Below are positions 36,166-45,278 of a DNA stretch of 64,000 nt, piece by piece. Each line of letters begins with the position of its first letter. Within the stretch, counting starts at the first letter, position 1. A program made the translations under genes and the position numbers. The notes beneath the pieces are model-generated. The model was not told where the DNA came from. It made no database searches and saw only the letters and a list, made by a program, of their open reading frames with translations. Source of the stretch: an uncultured Collinsella sp. (GTDB taxonomy: Bacteria; Actinomycetota; Coriobacteriia; Coriobacteriales; Coriobacteriaceae); the NCBI GenBank assembly GCA_958435945.1, contig CAUBIC010000007.1, forward strand, positions 1 to 64,000. The letters are read 5' to 3'.

Positions 36166-37842
36166 ATGGCTGATTCTATGTTCCACCAGCCCGTTATGGG
36201 TCGTCGCGCCTTTGTCGGCGGTACCCTTGCTGCGAGCTCCATGGCTTTTCTTGCCGCATGCGGCAAGAAGGGCGGCGACGCTTCCGGTTCTGAGTCCGGT
36301 TCGAAGCTGAACTTCTACATCAACAACCCGGTCTGCATCGACCCCTACAATGTCCAGGAGGACCAGGGCACTCAGGTCGAGTACCAGCTCTTTGATGCTC
36401 TGACCTCTTACGACGCCGAGAAGGGCGAGATTGTTCCGCTGGCTTGCGAGTCCTTTGAGTCCAACGACGACGCCACCGAGTTTACCTTCAAGATCAAGAA
36501 GGCCAAGTTCCACAACGGTGACGACGTTACCTCCAAGTCCTTCAAGCTCGGTTGGGAGCGTCTGGTCAACACCAAGTCGGCTGTCGCTACCGAGTACGGC
36601 CCTTCCGAGGTCTCCTATCACCTCTCCATGGTCGAGGGCTATGACGATCTGCTTGCCGGTAACGCTACCGAGCTCAGCGGTGTTACCTGCCCCGACGATG
36701 AGACCCTCGTCGTCAAGCTGGCTTCCGCTTACGCCGACTTCCCCTTCGTCGCCTCTCACCCGGCTCTGGCCCCGGTTCCCGAGTGCGCCGAGTCCGATGT
36801 CAAGAGCTTCTACCTTGCCCCGGTCGGTAACGGCCCGTTCATGATGGACGGCAAGTGGGAGGATGGCCAGGAGATCAACGTCAAGAAGTTCGACGATTAC
36901 TATGGCGACAAGGCCAAGATCGATGGCATCCACTTCCAGGTCATCAAGGACATGGAGACCGCTTACAAGGAGTTCCAGGCGGGTAACCTCGATGTCTGCG
37001 ACGTTCCCGTCGCTCAGATTGATGCCGCCAAGAAGGATCGCGGCGTGTCCAAGGACGGCTACACCATGGGAGACGGCGAGCGCATGCTGCTCGGCGCCGA
37101 GCCTTCCACGTACTATCTGACCTGCAACACCACGGCCGAGCCGTTCAACAACGCCGACCTGCGTAGGGGTATCTCCCTGGCCATCAACCGTGAGGCCATC
37201 TGCAAGACCATCTTCAAGGGTACCCGTACCCCTGCCGACGGCATTGTTCCTCCGGGCATCGATGGCTACAAGGAGGGCGCATGGGAGTTCTGCGCCTACG
37301 ATGTCGACAAGGCTAACGAGTACCTCGACAAGGTTGCTCCCGCTGGCGCTAACGGCGATCGTGGCATTAGCGTGACCCTTTCCTACAACCAGGACGGCGG
37401 TCACAAGGAGATCATGGAGTCCATCATCGGCGACCTCGCCAAGGTTGGTGTTACCGCTGTCTCCGATACCCCCGAGTGGTCTGCCCTGCTCGAGCAGTAT
37501 CAGAACTTTAACTATCAGTTCGGTCGTCTGGGTTGGATTGCCGACTACCCGATCATGGACAACTTCCTGTATCCGCTGTTCCACTCCGACTCCCTCGGTG
37601 GCGACAACCGCTCCGGTTACAACAACCCCGAGTTCGACGCCAAGGTCGACGAGGCTCGTACTATTGTTGACGACGAGGAGCGCGTCGCTAAGATGCAGGA
37701 GGCCGACGCAATGGTCGCTGCCGACTGCCCGGTCATCCCGATTATGTTCTACACGCACACCATCGCCGGCTCCGATCGCATTAAGCACCTCTATGTCGAT
37801 CCGCAGAAGCACGCCGATCTGGGTACCGCTGAGCTCGCCTAA
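36166..37842 (+). CDS. oppA: Oligopeptide ABC transporter solute-binding lipoprotein
   Basis: A 558-residue lipoprotein with a twin-arginine-containing leader (MGRRAFVGG) and the lipobox LAAC with Cys32, then an OppA-like family 5 binding fold (LNFYINNPVCIDPYNVQEDQGTQ; FHNGDDVTSKSFKLGW; GIVPPGIDGY). It should capture peptides outside the membrane for the OppBCDF channel encoded just downstream. ATG 36166 has AAGGAGGATGGC upstream; an earlier in-frame ATG at 36118 lacks a ribosome site and would bury the leader. Confidence 0.9.
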   Translation: MADSMFHQPVMGRRAFVGGTLAASSMAFLAACGKKGGDASGSESGSKLNFYINNPVCIDPYNVQEDQGTQVEYQLFDALTSYDAEKGEIVPLACESFESNDDATEFTFKIKKAKFHNGDDVTSKSFKLGWERLVNTKSAVATEYGPSEVSYHLSMVEGYDDLLAGNATELSGVTCPDDETLVVKLASAYADFPFVASHPALAPVPECAESDVKSFYLAPVGNGPFMMDGKWEDGQEINVKKFDDYYGDKAKIDGIHFQVIKDMETAYKEFQAGNLDVCDVPVAQIDAAKKDRGVSKDGYTMGDGERMLLGAEPSTYYLTCNTTAEPFNNADLRRGISLAINREAICKTIFKGTRTPADGIVPPGIDGYKEGAWEFCAYDVDKANEYLDKVAPAGANGDRGISVTLSYNQDGGHKEIMESIIGDLAKVGVTAVSDTPEWSALLEQYQNFNYQFGRLGWIADYPIMDNFLYPLFHSDSLGGDNRSGYNNPEFDAKVDEARTIVDDEERVAKMQEADAMVAADCPVIPIMFYTHTIAGSDRIKHLYVDPQKHADLGTAELA

Positions 37843-37939
37843 GAGTTTGCAGCTTCCGTGAGGGTCAAGTATTTACGTAGACCTCATGGGAAACATACAG
37901 TTCTCCCTAACCTGGGGTAAACTGGCTGATGGTAATTTT

Positions 37940-37967
37940 GGGATGCCGGTCTGGCGATCGGCATCCC
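37940..37967 (+). promoter_or_regulatory. Intercistronic hairpin between oppA and oppB
   Basis: GGGATGCCG and CGGCATCCC form a perfect 9-bp stem with only a short weak T run. This is the same arrangement as after the first binding-protein gene, and probably keeps binding protein in excess over channel. Confidence 0.6.
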
Positions 37968-37998
37968 ATTTAGGTTAATCCCTAGATAGGGGAGTGGT

Positions 37999-39036
37999 AT
38001 GGGTAAGTACATCGTTAAACGTGTGCTTCAGTTCATCCCGGTGTTTTTGGGCGTTACGCTGATTCTGTTCGCCCTCCAGAATATCGTGCCGGGAGATCCG
38101 ATCAAGCTGATCGGTGGAGACAAGGCTCTGTCCCCCGAGGTGGAGCTTCAGCTTCGCGTCCGCTATCACCTGGTCCAGACGGACGAGGACGGCAACGCGA
38201 TCCTTGACGAGAACGGCGACCCCGTTCAAACGTCGCTCGTGGACCGTTACTTGTATTACATGAACGGCCTGCTTCATGGCGATCTGGGCAATTCGTATCA
38301 GCGCAAGCTGCCGGTTACGGAAATCTTTGCCCAGAAGTATCCGTATACGGTCAAACTTGCCGCGTGCGCCATCGTGCTCGAGGCAATTATGGGTATCGGT
38401 GCGGGTATCATTTCGGCGGTAAAGCGTTATTCCTTCTGGGATATTTTGGTAACGCTCACCACGTCGATCCTCGTTGCGGTCCCGGCCTTCTGGCTCGGTA
38501 TGTTGCTGCAGCTGTTCTTTGGCGTCATCCTCAAGGACGCCACGGGCGGTGCAATCTCCATGCCGATCTCGGGTGCCGGCGGTTCCAGCTCTCAGTATCA
38601 GGATTGGATGCACTATGTGCTTCCGACCATTACGCTGGCTTCGGTTTCGACCGCTTATGCTGCGCGCATTATGCGCTCGCAGCTGCTTGACGTCATGAAC
38701 CAGGATTACATCCGTACGGCAAAGGCCAAGGGTCTCTCCAATCGTGCGATCATCGTCAAGCATGCGCTTAAGAATGCACTCATCCCCGTCGTTACCTATA
38801 TTGGTGTCGACTTTGGCGGCATGCTTTCGGGCGCCATCCTGACCGAGACGGTCTTCAACTGGCCCGGTATCGGCTATGAGGTCTATCGCGCCATTAGCAT
38901 GCGTGACTGGCCCATCGTTATGGGCGGCGTTACGCTCATCGTTGTCGTCGTCATGGTGATCAACCTGCTCGTCGACATTAGCTATGCATTCCTCGACCCG
39001 CGCATCCGCCTTGGCGGTCCGTCGGATAAGGCCTAA
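37999..39036 (+). CDS. oppB: Oligopeptide ABC transporter permease OppB
   Basis: A 345-residue membrane permease with about six transmembrane helices. It begins MGKYIVKRVLQFIPVFLGVTLILF, and its coupling loop includes DYIRTAKAKGLSNRAIIVKHALKNALIP, the typical EAA motif for ATPase docking. ATG 37999 follows AGGGGAGTGGT. Confidence 0.94.
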   Translation: MGKYIVKRVLQFIPVFLGVTLILFALQNIVPGDPIKLIGGDKALSPEVELQLRVRYHLVQTDEDGNAILDENGDPVQTSLVDRYLYYMNGLLHGDLGNSYQRKLPVTEIFAQKYPYTVKLAACAIVLEAIMGIGAGIISAVKRYSFWDILVTLTTSILVAVPAFWLGMLLQLFFGVILKDATGGAISMPISGAGGSSSQYQDWMHYVLPTITLASVSTAYAARIMRSQLLDVMNQDYIRTAKAKGLSNRAIIVKHALKNALIPVVTYIGVDFGGMLSGAILTETVFNWPGIGYEVYRAISMRDWPIVMGGVTLIVVVVMVINLLVDISYAFLDPRIRLGGPSDKA

Positions 39037-39050
39037 GGGAGGTACGTCTC

Positions 39051-39986
39051 ATGCAGGAAACTGATTCTCAGTCTCAGGAGCAGGCTACCGCCACCAAGGT
39101 CGCATCTGCTCCCGCCAAGTCCCGCACGCTGTGGGGCGACGCTTTTAAGCGTCTTCGTAAGAACAAGCTCGCCGTTATCGGTGTCTGCTGGATCATCATC
39201 GTCGTTGTGGTTGCCCTGACCGCAGATCTGTGGGCTAAGCCCTGGCTCGGTTCGCCGACGGCTTCCGATTCGACCACCATGGCCGAGACATCGCTACTGG
39301 CTCCGTGTGCCGAGCACCCGTTTGGCACCGATGCCCTCGGTCGCGACATTCTCGTCCGCGTTATCTACGGTGCACGCGTTTCGCTTTCTGTCGGTATCAT
39401 GGCCACCGCCATCTCCACATTGATCGGCCTGGTCATGGGCGCCCTGGCCGGTTTCTACGGCGGCATTTGGGATACGATCATCATGCGCTGTGCGGACATC
39501 TTCCTGGCGTTCCCGTACGTGCTGTTCGTTGTCGCCATGATCGCCGTTATCGGCCGTGGTCTTCAGAACGTCTTTATCGCCATCGGCATTCTTGGCTGGC
39601 CTTCGATTGCGCGCGTCTTCCGCTCTGCAATCTTGACGGTCAAGGAAAACGACTATGTTGATGCAGCGCGCGCGATGGGTGCATCTGATGCTCGTATCGT
39701 CGTGCGTCACATCTTCCCGAACTCCGTCGCCTCCATCGTGGTCTACGCGACCATGAACATTGGTGGCGCCATTCTGACCGAGTCCGCTCTGTCCTTCCTC
39801 GGCATGGGCGTTATTCCGCCTACGCCTTCGTGGGGCTCCATGATTCAGGACGGTCAGCAGTATCTTCTGACCGCTCCCTGGATGATGATCATGCCCGGTC
39901 TGGCAATTCTCTCGACGGTGCTCGCCTTCACCCTGCTGGGTGACGGTCTGCGCGACGCCCTCGACGTCAAGATGAAGGACGCATAA
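39051..39986 (+). CDS. oppC: Oligopeptide ABC transporter permease OppC
   Basis: A 311-residue membrane permease. A Ser/Gln/Ala-rich cytoplasmic N-terminus precedes the first helix (LAVIGVCWIIIVVVVALTADLW). GTDALGRDILVRVIYGARVSL and the EAA loop DYVDAARAMGASDARIVVRHIFPN are characteristic of OppC. It lies 14 bases after oppB, with GGGAGGTACGTCTC before the ATG. Confidence 0.94.
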   Translation: MQETDSQSQEQATATKVASAPAKSRTLWGDAFKRLRKNKLAVIGVCWIIIVVVVALTADLWAKPWLGSPTASDSTTMAETSLLAPCAEHPFGTDALGRDILVRVIYGARVSLSVGIMATAISTLIGLVMGALAGFYGGIWDTIIMRCADIFLAFPYVLFVVAMIAVIGRGLQNVFIAIGILGWPSIARVFRSAILTVKENDYVDAARAMGASDARIVVRHIFPNSVASIVVYATMNIGGAILTESALSFLGMGVIPPTPSWGSMIQDGQQYLLTAPWMMIMPGLAILSTVLAFTLLGDGLRDALDVKMKDA

Positions 39987-39988
39987 GG

Positions 39989-41080
39989 ATGAAGAAGAAC
40001 AAGAACTATGTGGACCTGAAGGACCAGCCGGTTCCTGAGGGCCAGCATCTGCTCGAGGTCGATGACCTTAAGATGTATTTCCACACCGAGGATGGCGTTG
40101 TTCGCGCTGTCGACGGTGTCTCCTACACGCTCGATCGCGGCGAAACCCTGGGCGTCGTCGGTGAGTCCGGCTCCGGTAAGTCCGTGACCGCCATGACCAT
40201 CATGGGCCTCATCTCGATGCCTCCGGGAAAGATCGAGGGCGGTGACGTTCGCTATCGCGGCCGCTCCATCCTCGAAATGACCGAGGAAGAGATGCAGCAC
40301 ATTCGCGGCAACGATATCGCGATGATCTTCCAGGATCCTATGACCTCCCTGAACCCGGTCTATAAGATCGGCAGGCAGGTGGGCGAGGGTCTTCGTCTGC
40401 ACCGTGGCTACTCCAAGCAGGAGGCGCTCAAGCGTGCCACCGAGCTTTTGGACCTCGTGGGTATCCCCGAGCCCGAGAAGCGCGTCAATGAGTATCCGCA
40501 CCAGTTCTCTGGCGGTATGCGTCAGCGAGTCATGATTGCCATGGCCCTTGCCTGCGATCCCGATATTCTGATTGCCGACGAGCCCACGACTGCCCTGGAC
40601 GTTACCATCCAGGCTCAGATTATCGAGCTCATGCAGGAGATGCAGGAGAAGAACGGCAACGCCATCATCATGATTACCCATGACCTGGGTGTTGTCGCCG
40701 ATATGGCCGATAAGATCATGGTTATGTACGCCGGCCGCCCCGTTGAGTTCGGTACTGCTGAGGAAATCTTCTACGAGAGCCGCCACCCCTACACCTGGGG
40801 TCTTATCCGCTCCATCCCGGAGCAGGCAATCGAAGAGAAGAAGCCGCTGACGCCGATTCACGGCAACCCGCCTTCGCTCATGAACCTGCCTGAGGGCTGC
40901 GTCTTCTCTCCTCGTTGCCCCTACGCGACGGACAAGTGCCGCAAGCAGCGCCCTGAGCGCGTTGTCACCGAGTCCGGTCACTATTCTGCGTGCCACTATT
41001 CCGGTGACCCCGAGTTCCTCAAGAACGCTCCTGAGACGTCCCGTACGCGCAAGGATTCCAAGAAGGGAGGCGAGGCGTAA
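39989..41080 (+). CDS. oppD: Oligopeptide ABC transporter ATPase OppD
   Basis: A 363-residue ATPase with Walker A GESGSGKSVTAM, signature FSGGMRQRVMIAMAL, Walker B ILIADEPTTALDVT and the oligopeptide-type C-terminal region with the cysteine cluster GCVFSPRCPYATDKCRKQRPE, which binds an Fe-S cluster in related transporters. It starts 2 bases after oppC. Confidence 0.94.
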   Translation: MKKNKNYVDLKDQPVPEGQHLLEVDDLKMYFHTEDGVVRAVDGVSYTLDRGETLGVVGESGSGKSVTAMTIMGLISMPPGKIEGGDVRYRGRSILEMTEEEMQHIRGNDIAMIFQDPMTSLNPVYKIGRQVGEGLRLHRGYSKQEALKRATELLDLVGIPEPEKRVNEYPHQFSGGMRQRVMIAMALACDPDILIADEPTTALDVTIQAQIIELMQEMQEKNGNAIIMITHDLGVVADMADKIMVMYAGRPVEFGTAEEIFYESRHPYTWGLIRSIPEQAIEEKKPLTPIHGNPPSLMNLPEGCVFSPRCPYATDKCRKQRPERVVTESGHYSACHYSGDPEFLKNAPETSRTRKDSKKGGEA

Positions 41081-42109
41081 ATGGCAGACAATAACGAGCG
41101 CACTCCACTGCTGAAGGTCGAGCACCTCTCCAAGGAGTTTCCCGCAGAGTCCGGCATGTTCGCCAAGCGTTTTTCCAAGCGCGTCGTCTCTGCTGTAAAC
41201 GACATCTCTTTTGAGATTTATCCTGGCGAGACCTTTGGTCTGGTTGGCGAGTCTGGTTGCGGTAAATCCACCACGGGCCGCACTATCATGCGTCTGACCA
41301 AGCCGACCGCCGGCAAGGTGTTCTTCCAGGGCAAAGATGTTGCCGAGATGAGCAAGCATGAGATCAAGGACATGCGTCGTGAGATGCAGTTTATCTTCCA
41401 GGATCCTTATGCTTCGCTCAACCCTCGTATGACCATCGGTGAGATTGTCTCCGAGCCCATGACCATTCATGGTGTGGGTACCAAGGAGGAGCGCATTGAG
41501 CGCGTCCGTGAGCTTCTCGACGTCGTTGGACTGAACCCCGAGCACATCAACCGCTATCCGCATGAGTTCTCGGGCGGCCAGCGTCAGCGTGTCGGTATTG
41601 CCCGCGCTTTTGCGCTGAAGCCCAAGCTGATTATCTGTGACGAGCCGGTATCCGCTCTGGATGTGTCCATTCAGGCCCAGGTTCTGAACCTGCTCAAGGA
41701 ACTGCAGGACAAGTTCGGTACCGCGTATCTGTTTATCGCACACGACCTGTCCGTCGTACAGCACATCTCCGATCGCGTTGCCGTTATGTATCTGGGTAAG
41801 ATGGTCGAGGTTTCGGACTGGAAGACGCTCTATAGCGAGCCTCACCATCCGTACACGCAGTCGCTGCTGTCTGCCGTGCCGGTTCCCGATCCTGATATCC
41901 AGAAGACCCGCAAGCGCATCATCCTCGCTGGCGATCCGCCGTCGCCGCTGGATCCGCCGACCGGCTGCCGTTTCCACACGCGTTGCCCGATCGCGCAGGG
42001 TATCTGCTCCGAGAAGCTCCCCGAGTTTAAGGAAGTTGCACCGGGTCACTGCTGTGCCTGCCACTTCGCCGAGCCGTTCCCGATCAAGGAATCGCACATC
42101 GACCTGTAG
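41081..42109 (+). CDS. oppF: Oligopeptide ABC transporter ATPase OppF
   Basis: A 342-residue ATPase, partner of OppD. Walker A is GESGCGKSTTGRTIM, signature FSGGQRQRVGIARAF, Walker B LIICDEPVSALDVS, with the C-terminal CRFHTRCPIAQGIC cluster. The ATG follows the oppD stop directly. It is the last gene of the opp operon and is followed by a long self-complementary element. Confidence 0.94.
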   Translation: MADNNERTPLLKVEHLSKEFPAESGMFAKRFSKRVVSAVNDISFEIYPGETFGLVGESGCGKSTTGRTIMRLTKPTAGKVFFQGKDVAEMSKHEIKDMRREMQFIFQDPYASLNPRMTIGEIVSEPMTIHGVGTKEERIERVRELLDVVGLNPEHINRYPHEFSGGQRQRVGIARAFALKPKLIICDEPVSALDVSIQAQVLNLLKELQDKFGTAYLFIAHDLSVVQHISDRVAVMYLGKMVEVSDWKTLYSEPHHPYTQSLLSAVPVPDPDIQKTRKRIILAGDPPSPLDPPTGCRFHTRCPIAQGICSEKLPEFKEVAPGHCCACHFAEPFPIKESHIDL

Positions 42110-42125
42110 TCGGTTGTTCTCGTCC

Positions 42126-42252
42126 GGGCCCGCCCTGGTGTTTCTTTTCAGAACGTCCTCGGACATGCAAGAAACCCCCGCTGCGCACTTCGTGCGGCGG
42201 GGGTTTCTTGCGTCCTGCGGAGTGTTCTGAAAAGTAACACCAGGGCGGGCCC
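42126..42252. repeat. Long palindromic element, family 2 copy C
   Basis: The outermost 29-base arms (42126-42154 and 42224-42252) pair with one mismatch. Inside, GTCCTCGGACATGC (42155-42168) and CCTGCGGAGTG (42214-42224) flank an inner stem with GCAAGAAACCCCCGC and GCGGGGGTTTCTTGC. It lies just after oppF and could act as a terminator, although no long T run follows. Confidence 0.85.
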
Positions 42253-42315
42253 TACGTTAACTCGGCAGGGGGAGTGCGATTCCCTGATCGCTCGCTTAAT
42301 CTGATAGGGAATTGT

Positions 42316-42372
42316 GTGAGGCCGGAGCCTTGGCTCCGGCCTCACCATATAAGGGCTCGGCAAAGCCGAGCC
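42316..42372. repeat. Two consecutive perfect hairpins
   Basis: GTGAGGCCGGAGC pairs with GCTCCGGCCTCAC (42316-42345). GGCTCGGC pairs with GCCGAGCC (42354-42372). They lie between the two long palindromic elements in a gap with no supported gene. Confidence 0.75.
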
Positions 42373-42437
42373 ACCAAATTTATATCAGCTCTCAGAACAT
42401 GTTTGAGAACGGTGCCTGGAGTACGTGGACGTAGGGC

Positions 42438-42555
42438 CGGAACGGGGTCGGCTTCCCAACGCATTCCGCAGGGGGCGGTACATTTTGTAGCGCGAAGCGC
42501 GAATCAAAATGTACCGCATGCCCGAGGACGCGTTGGGAAGCCGACCCCGTTCCGG
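42438..42555. repeat. Long palindromic element, family 2 copy D (inverted)
   Basis: Perfect 26-base arms (42438-42463 and 42530-42555). Inner parts are an 11-mer CATTCCGCAGG at 42463-42473 and GCATGCCCGAGGAC at 42516-42529, the reverse complements of the two internal motifs of copy C with one change each, and an inner stem GCGGTACATTTTG with CAAAATGTACCGC. Arms and inner stem are unrelated to those of copy C. Confidence 0.85.
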
Positions 42556-42596
42556 TCCGAACATAAGCGTCTACCAGTGCATTTACAAATTCGTAA

Positions 42597-42645
42597 ACTT
42601 TTTTCAAAAAAGTGCTTGCGCAGTTCTCGAAACATAGGTTATTAT
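42597..42645 (+). promoter_or_regulatory. tRNA-Leu promoter with palindromic A/T upstream element
   Basis: ACTTTTTT-C-AAAAAAGT (42597-42613) sits just before TTGCGC (42616-42621), followed after 18 bases by TATTAT (42640-42645). The same upstream palindrome occurs before two tRNA-Gly genes. Confidence 0.7.
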
Positions 42646-42702
42646 CTTCCTCGTTGAACGCGCGGGTTCAACAAAGCGAACCGCGAATCAACAACATAGC
42701 AT

Positions 42703-42792
42703 GTCGGAGTGGCGGAATTGGCAGACGCGCTAGCTTGAGGTGCTAGTGACCGCTTTTTGGTCATGCGGGTTCAAGTCCCGCCTCCGACACCA
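42703..42792 (+). tRNA. tRNA-Leu (anticodon GAG)
   Basis: Acceptor stem GTCGGAG/CTCCGAC, D arm with GGCAGACGC, anticodon loop CTTGAGG, a class II variable arm and the T loop GGTTCAAGTCC. CCA is encoded at 42790-42792. Confidence 0.97.
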
Positions 42793-42804
42793 TCGCATTT
42801 GAGA

Positions 42805-42825
42805 AGCCTCTTCGGAGGCTTTTTT
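42805..42825 (+). terminator. Terminator of tRNA-Leu
   Basis: AGCCTC and GAGGCT around a TTCG tetraloop, followed by five T. Confidence 0.88.
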
Positions 42826-42851
42826 GTTACCGATAGACGGTGAGGTTCACG

Positions 42852-45197
42852 ATGGAAACGCTTGAGCGCAATGAGTGGGCGGACGTTGCCCAATTGGTCG
42901 AGATCACGAGCGATGCTGTCATTATCTGCGAGCTCGACGGAACCATTTTGCATGTAAATAATCGCTTGCTCGACTTGATGTGCGAGGAGCGTTCCGATGT
43001 GATCAACGGGGACGTTAAAGACCTCTTGTACTCGTCGGCTTTTGAACGCGCGACAGAGCATCGGCTTCCTTTTGAGACCAATGGAACAAAGAGCGAGTTG
43101 ATGCTCAAGTTAAGTGACGGATCGTTTATTCCCGTCCTGGTTTGTGCCGGCTCGGTTACGCCGCCTCGAATCTTTGGCCGCCGTGCGCCGCGCGTTCTGG
43201 TGGCACTCCATAGCATCGAAGAACAGTATTCGCACGACCGTCAGCTCAAGCGTGCGCTTTCGGAGCTTAGAGTGGCGAATAAGCGTCTCTCGGGTACATT
43301 GTCGGTCATTATGAGCACGGTGGGCTCCGATGAGCTGCCCAGTTTGTTAGATATCGTTTTGAACCAGCTTGTAGGAACGCTCGATGCTTCGGGTGCCGCT
43401 ATCTATTTTTCTGAGAGCGGCGGTTTTAAGCTTCGCGGTGTCTCCAAGGAGCTGCACGACAGCTACCTGCCCGAGTTTTTGCCGTATGGCGCTGGCATTC
43501 CGACGTATGTTCTTCGCGAGTCGCGTGCCTGTCGCTTGTCGATTCAACAGGACCTTGAGGGTGATAGGGCTGCCTCCGGTATGTTCATGGACCTGGACAA
43601 TCGTTCTAAGCACCTGTTGCGCGTGCAGGATATGCCTCCGTACCGCAGCGAGATCTGTCTTCCCGTTTTTTACGGTACGCAGATCCTTGGCGTGCTGGAA
43701 GTTGGTTGGAAGCGCCCTCAGGCACCGCTCGCCTATGACGTTAATGTACTCGAGGTCATTTGCGATTACCTGTCTATCCAGCTGGTCGGCATGGCATCGA
43801 GCCTTCGCTCTCGTCGCACGGCCGAGCTTGGCCGCTCGCTCAATGTCTTACGTGATGAGTTGTTTACCTTTCTAGACGATTCCGCCGCGGCTACCCAGGC
43901 TATATCGTCCGAGATTTGCAATATGCTCAACTGTCATTTTTGCCCTGTTGAGTATGACGCCAGTCTGGGCTCCTATGTCATAGATTTTGAAGGCGGCAGT
44001 CGCGTTGCTTTGCCGGACGATCCCGAGAAACTTTTCTTTTCCACGACGGCGCCAGCGGCACGTTTGGGGGTTGGCTCTGATGGCTTTGAGGCGTCTGTTT
44101 TGGGCGGCACGAGTGCCGAGGATCTTAAACACGTCCGTATAACTCGCGTTGACGAATCGATGCCTATGGGAGGCTGGCTTAGGGCGCATGGTCTGCCTTG
44201 CCAGGGTCTCTACGTCGACACCGGCATCGAGGCGGGGCGCCCGCGCTCTGAGGGTGATGGCAAACACAGCAACGACGCGATCGTTCCTGCTTCTGTTGCG
44301 AAAGGCCCGACGACGCGCGCGCTTCTGCTTCGTGACGGTAGTCAAGAGCCGATTGATGACCTTGAATATGACTACTTGGTGCACTTGGCGCATGACTTTG
44401 AACTGATCTACGAGGGCGAATCTCAAAAGCGCGAGGAGCGCCATATCGCTCAGACCCTCCAGATTGGCATGAGAAATTCGCTTGGTGACGTTCCGGGTAT
44501 CGCGACCGATTCGGTATACCTTTCGGCAACGAATTCGGCGTTGGTTGGCGGCGACTTCTATACTCTTGTCCGTCTTCCCGACGATTGCGCCGTTATGATT
44601 TTGGGCGATGTATCCGGCAAAGGAATCGAGGCGGCGTCGATGTCAGCGCTCGTCAAGACGGCGCTGACGGCCTATGCCTGGGAGGGTGCTGGGCCCGCCC
44701 GTATGGCCCGCTCGCTCAATAGCATGCTCATGGGCTTTTCGAGGGTCGAGACGTTCGTGACGGCGTTTATCGCCAAGATTGATCTTAAAGCGGGTCGCGC
44801 TACCTACTGCTCTGCGGGACATCCTCCCACTATGGTCATTAGACCGTCGTCGACGCCGCTTGGCGGCGGAGAAACCCGAGGGGGAGAAGTGGAGCTCCTT
44901 GGGTGCCAATCGGGCGTGATCGGTGCCTTTGAGAGCATGGTGTACGAGACAGGCGTGTTTACGTTCGCTCCTGGTGACATGCTATTCATGTATACCGACG
45001 GAGCAATCGAAGCACGTGATCGCTCGGGTGCTTTCTTTGGCGAGCAGCGCCTTCGTGACCTTTTGCTCTCTGTCTCGGGTGAGGGTGTATCGGGAATCTG
45101 CGGTAAGGTCTTGGGAGAGCTTGACCGCTTTACCGAGTCGGCGCTGGACGATGACATTGCGCTGGTTTCCCTTGAGTTTTTACGGGGTCGATCGTAG
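42852..45197 (+). CDS. PAS-GAF-SpoIIE (PP2C) phosphatase
   Basis: A 781-residue signalling phosphatase. An N-terminal PAS domain (VEITSDAVIICELDGTILHVNNRLL) spans about 15-120, a GAF domain (LDIVLNQLVGTLDASGAAIYF onward) about 155-330, then a divergent region. The C-terminal SpoIIE/RsbU PP2C domain spans about 545-780 with GGDFYTLVRL, GDVSGKGIEAASMSALVK, CSAGHPPTMV, MLFMYTDGAIEARD and DDDIALVSLEF. These Asp-containing motifs are those that bind Mn, so it should be active. Its likely substrate is the phosphorylated STAS domain of the next gene. No membrane segment is seen. ATG 42852 follows GGTGAGGTTCACG; a GTG at 42840 is less likely. Confidence 0.88.
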   Translation: METLERNEWADVAQLVEITSDAVIICELDGTILHVNNRLLDLMCEERSDVINGDVKDLLYSSAFERATEHRLPFETNGTKSELMLKLSDGSFIPVLVCAGSVTPPRIFGRRAPRVLVALHSIEEQYSHDRQLKRALSELRVANKRLSGTLSVIMSTVGSDELPSLLDIVLNQLVGTLDASGAAIYFSESGGFKLRGVSKELHDSYLPEFLPYGAGIPTYVLRESRACRLSIQQDLEGDRAASGMFMDLDNRSKHLLRVQDMPPYRSEICLPVFYGTQILGVLEVGWKRPQAPLAYDVNVLEVICDYLSIQLVGMASSLRSRRTAELGRSLNVLRDELFTFLDDSAAATQAISSEICNMLNCHFCPVEYDASLGSYVIDFEGGSRVALPDDPEKLFFSTTAPAARLGVGSDGFEASVLGGTSAEDLKHVRITRVDESMPMGGWLRAHGLPCQGLYVDTGIEAGRPRSEGDGKHSNDAIVPASVAKGPTTRALLLRDGSQEPIDDLEYDYLVHLAHDFELIYEGESQKREERHIAQTLQIGMRNSLGDVPGIATDSVYLSATNSALVGGDFYTLVRLPDDCAVMILGDVSGKGIEAASMSALVKTALTAYAWEGAGPARMARSLNSMLMGFSRVETFVTAFIAKIDLKAGRATYCSAGHPPTMVIRPSSTPLGGGETRGGEVELLGCQSGVIGAFESMVYETGVFTFAPGDMLFMYTDGAIEARDRSGAFFGEQRLRDLLLSVSGEGVSGICGKVLGELDRFTESALDDDIALVSLEFLRGRS

Positions 45198-45278
45198 ACC
45201 GCGATACTTGACGGGCAAAATCTGCGCAGCTGCAGATATGTATGCATCGAGCGAGCTCTTTTGGGGAACCATGGTCGT

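Noticed and set aside
33766..37812. Minus-strand frames of 577 and 555 codons opposite gpmI and oppA
   Set aside because: Same antisense artefact of GC-rich third positions; no motif or ribosome site.
39854..42166. 770-codon minus-strand frame opposite oppD and oppF
   Set aside because: It is an antisense artefact of codon bias in the opp genes; no domain is recognisable and the plus-strand ATPases are unmistakable.
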